From positions 1 through 64,000 of the forward strand of contig CAVTJX010000001.1 of the NCBI GenBank assembly GCA_963735175.1: a stretch of DNA of 64,000 bases, given 5' to 3'. The notes beneath the pieces were generated by a model that worked only from the letters and a program-made list of their open reading frames with translations, searched no databases and was not told the origin of the DNA. The position numbers and the translations under genes were made by a program. This DNA comes from CAVTJX01 sp963735175 (GTDB lineage: Bacteria > Electryoneota > RPQS01). Of this stretch, positions 62,014 to 64,000 are shown one piece after another (positions within the stretch are counted from its first letter, which is position 1; each line of letters starts with the position of its first letter).

Positions 62014-63881
62014 TTAGGGCTCCGGTTGTTCGGGTGGAGCCGCAACGCCGGCGTCCGCCGGCGGTTCGTCGCCGGTGGAATCCTCCGCAGGCGGCGTGGC
62101 TTCGTCGTCACTGCCGACGACGTACTGCCGGTACGACTCGTCTTCAGCCTCGGCTTCCGGTTCGCTCAGCGGAGCCTGGGCGGCGAGAATGATCTTCTTC
62201 GACTCGCGGTCGAATTCGATCACTTCGAGCTGCAGTTCGTCGCCCACGTTCACGCTCTGCTTGCCGCCGCGCGTGATGCGCTTGAGCTGGCTGTTCGGTA
62301 CGAAACCTTCCACTTCCTTGGGCAGTTCGACGACCACGCCCTTCTCCAGAACGCGCGCCACCTTGCCGACGGTCTGAGTGCCGACGGCGTAGGTCTGCTC
62401 GAACTCTTCCCACGGATTCATCTGCGCCTGCTTCAGGCCCAGCGCGATGCGTCGTTCGTTGCGGTCGAAGCCCAGCACCACCACTTCGACCTGCTCGCCC
62501 TTCTTCAGGACTTCGCCCGGATGCCGCACGCGGCGCGTCCAGGAAAGGTCGGAAATGTGCACCAGGCCGTCGATGCCGTCTTCCAGTTCAACGAACGCGC
62601 CGAACGGCACCAGATCCCGCACGCGGCCCACGTGGCGCGAACTCGACGGAATACTTGGTTTCGAGATTTTCCCACGGATCCGGCTCCACCTGCTTCAGGC
62701 CGAGCGAAATCTTGCGGTTTTCCTTGTCGATATTCAGCACCACCACGTCGATCTCGTCGCCCACCGACAGGAGGGCCGACGGATGCTTGACGTGCTGCGT
62801 CCAGCTCATTTCGCTGATGTGCACGAGCCCTTCGAGGCCCTTCTCCAGTTCGACGAACGCGCCGTAACGGGCGATCGACACCACCCGGCCCCGCACGCGC
62901 GAACCGACGGGGTACTTCGTCTCCACGCCTTCCCACGGATGCGGCCTGGAGCTGCTTCAGGCCGATGGAAATGCGCTGCCGGTCCTTGTCGTAGTCCAGC
63001 ACCTTGACCGTGATCCGCTGGTCGAGCTGCACGACTTCCGACGGATGGCTGACGCGGCCCCACGACAGATCGGTGATGTGCAGCAGGCCGTCCACGCCGC
63101 CGAGATCGACGAACACGCCGAAATCGGTGATGTTCTTGACGGTGCCTTCCATGATGTCGCCGACCTTGAGTTCGCCCAGCACCTTCTCGCGGATGCCGGC
63201 CAGGCTCTTCTCGACGATGATCTTGTGCGAGACGACGATGTTCTTGCGCGCGTCGTTCAGCTTGACGATGCGGAAGTCCATGTCCTGGCCGACCAGCGCG
63301 TCGAAGTCGCGCACGGGATGCACGTCGATCTGCGAACCGGGAAGGAACGCGTCCACGGTCATCAGGTCGACCACGAAACCGCCCTTGATCCGGCGCATGA
63401 TGCGGCCGCGCACGATCTCTTCGTCCTTGTAAATGCCGCCGATGCGCGCCCAGATCTTCAGGAAGTCGGCCTTCTTCTTCGACAGCAGCAGCTGGCCTTC
63501 GGCGTCTTCCACGCGGTCGAGGAAGACTTCGATGTCGTCGCCGACCTTGAACGGTTCGTGCGCGCCGAATTCGTCCGTCGAGACCGTGCCTTCGGACTTG
63601 AAGCCGATGTCGACGGAAATTTCCTTGTCGCCGATGGCAATGATCTTGCCCTTGACGATTTCGCCCTCGCGGAATTCCATGACCATCTTCTCGTAGAGCG
63701 AGGTCAGGTCCTGGGATTCGCGGTGCATTTCGGCCTGGTTTTCCGGCAGCTCCTCGGGCTTCACTTTGCGGCCCTTGAAACGGATCACGTCGCGCGGCAC
63801 TGGCGGCGTCGGCGTCGATTCCATCAGGGCAAAGTCGGCGGGGGTGGGCTGGTTGTCGTTGGTGTTGAGTTCTTCTGTCAT
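62014..63881 (-). CDS. rpsA: Ribosomal protein S1 (two frameshifts)
   Basis: About 622 residues with six S1 RNA-binding repeats: GEIVKGKIIAIGDKEISVDI, VRGRIMRRIKGGFVVDL, IMEGTVKNITDFGVFVDLGG, VRGRVVSIARYGAFVELEKG, VGRVRDLVPFGAFVELEDG and a degenerate sixth (VGKVARVLEKGVVVELP). Breaks near 62940 and 62635 fall between repeats 3-4 and 4-5. The ATG at 63881 has GGAG upstream. It brings mRNA to the ribosome. The tail after the last repeat is acidic and Pro-rich (VGSDDEATPPAEDSTG). Confidence 0.93.
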
Positions 63882-64000
63882 GGTAATTCTCCGGGATTTG
63901 TAGCGCCCGCCCGGAGTGGCGGCGGGGTTGAGGGAAGAGGATTTATCGCAAACGTTCATTGCCAATAATCGACCGGTCGTAAACGGGCGCCTTTAGCCGG
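63882..64000 (-). other. Region upstream of rpsA
   Basis: About 120 bases with no gene. The frame is open on the minus strand ahead of rpsA, but that stretch lacks any family likeness and the GGAG before 63881 decides the start. I see no promoter of the form found elsewhere in the window; it may lie further right. Confidence 0.4.

Overview
The window looks like a chromosomal segment of an uncultured, Gram-negative bacterium from the FCB superphylum (relatives of Bacteroidota, Calditrichota, Zixibacteria and similar candidate phyla). This is inference from gene content: a PorU-like C25 peptidase next to a PorV-like barrel, FlgD-like C-terminal domains on secreted proteins, a GWxTD protein, two DUF5683-type proteins, a lamin-tail-domain protein and a TPR lipoprotein with a GCAYYNTFYN start. 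There is no 16S gene or marker set here to settle the taxonomy. Every gene reads on the minus strand except rpsT. I saw no tRNA, rRNA, CRISPR array, insertion sequence or prophage.

Layout, read in the direction of transcription (right to left). (A) 63.9-55.4 kb: rpsA, mtaB, an M20 peptidase, a membrane-bound GH2-like protein and guaB. (B) 55.2-54.8 kb: rpsT on the plus strand, with a promoter back to back with (C). (C) 54.8-43.0 kb: sirtuin, TPR lipoprotein, cdsA, a ubiE/menG methyltransferase, comEC, rnhB, yraN, a lamin-tail protein and an ABC-F ATPase. (D) 42.9-39.4 kb: carbamate kinase, sucC, sucD and ndk, a run of phosphoryl-transfer genes that make or exchange NTP. (E) 39.3-21.8 kb: an EcfT-like protein, truA, degP, purB, purC, psd, pssA, purS, purQ, tatA, gatA, gatB, smc, a GWxTD protein, an ABC ATPase and an HD-GYP response regulator, mostly coupled by ATGA overlaps. 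(F) 21.5-4.4 kb: a cell-surface operon with a PorU-like sortase, a PorV-like barrel, an M6-like protein whose zinc site is lost, a peptidase/beta-propeller/barrel protein, two DUF5683 proteins, an epimerase, a PPC-domain protein, a deoxynucleoside kinase, a UbiA-like membrane protein, Maf and a RodZ-like protein. (G) 4.3-0 kb: a poly-gamma-glutamate locus (pgsB, pgsC, a pgsW-type gene), a secreted protein made of two copies of one domain, and the start of an outer-membrane barrel cut by the window edge.

Five promoters of one form (TTGACT or TTGACA, exactly 17 bases, then a TATATT-like -10) sit at the heads of blocks B, D, E, F and G. A weaker sixth serves block C. Several perfect hairpins mark block ends.

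About half the long genes carry single-base frameshifts that leave both halves highly conserved, including essential genes such as smc, gatA, gatB, rpsA and sucC. I read these as uncorrected sequencing or assembly indels rather than decay. Spans below therefore cover the whole reconstructed gene and name the break points. The most unusual items are the extended poly-gamma-glutamate locus, the GH2-like membrane protein with both catalytic glutamates replaced, the M6-like pseudopeptidase beside a PorU/PorV pair, and the terminator in the leader of that operon.
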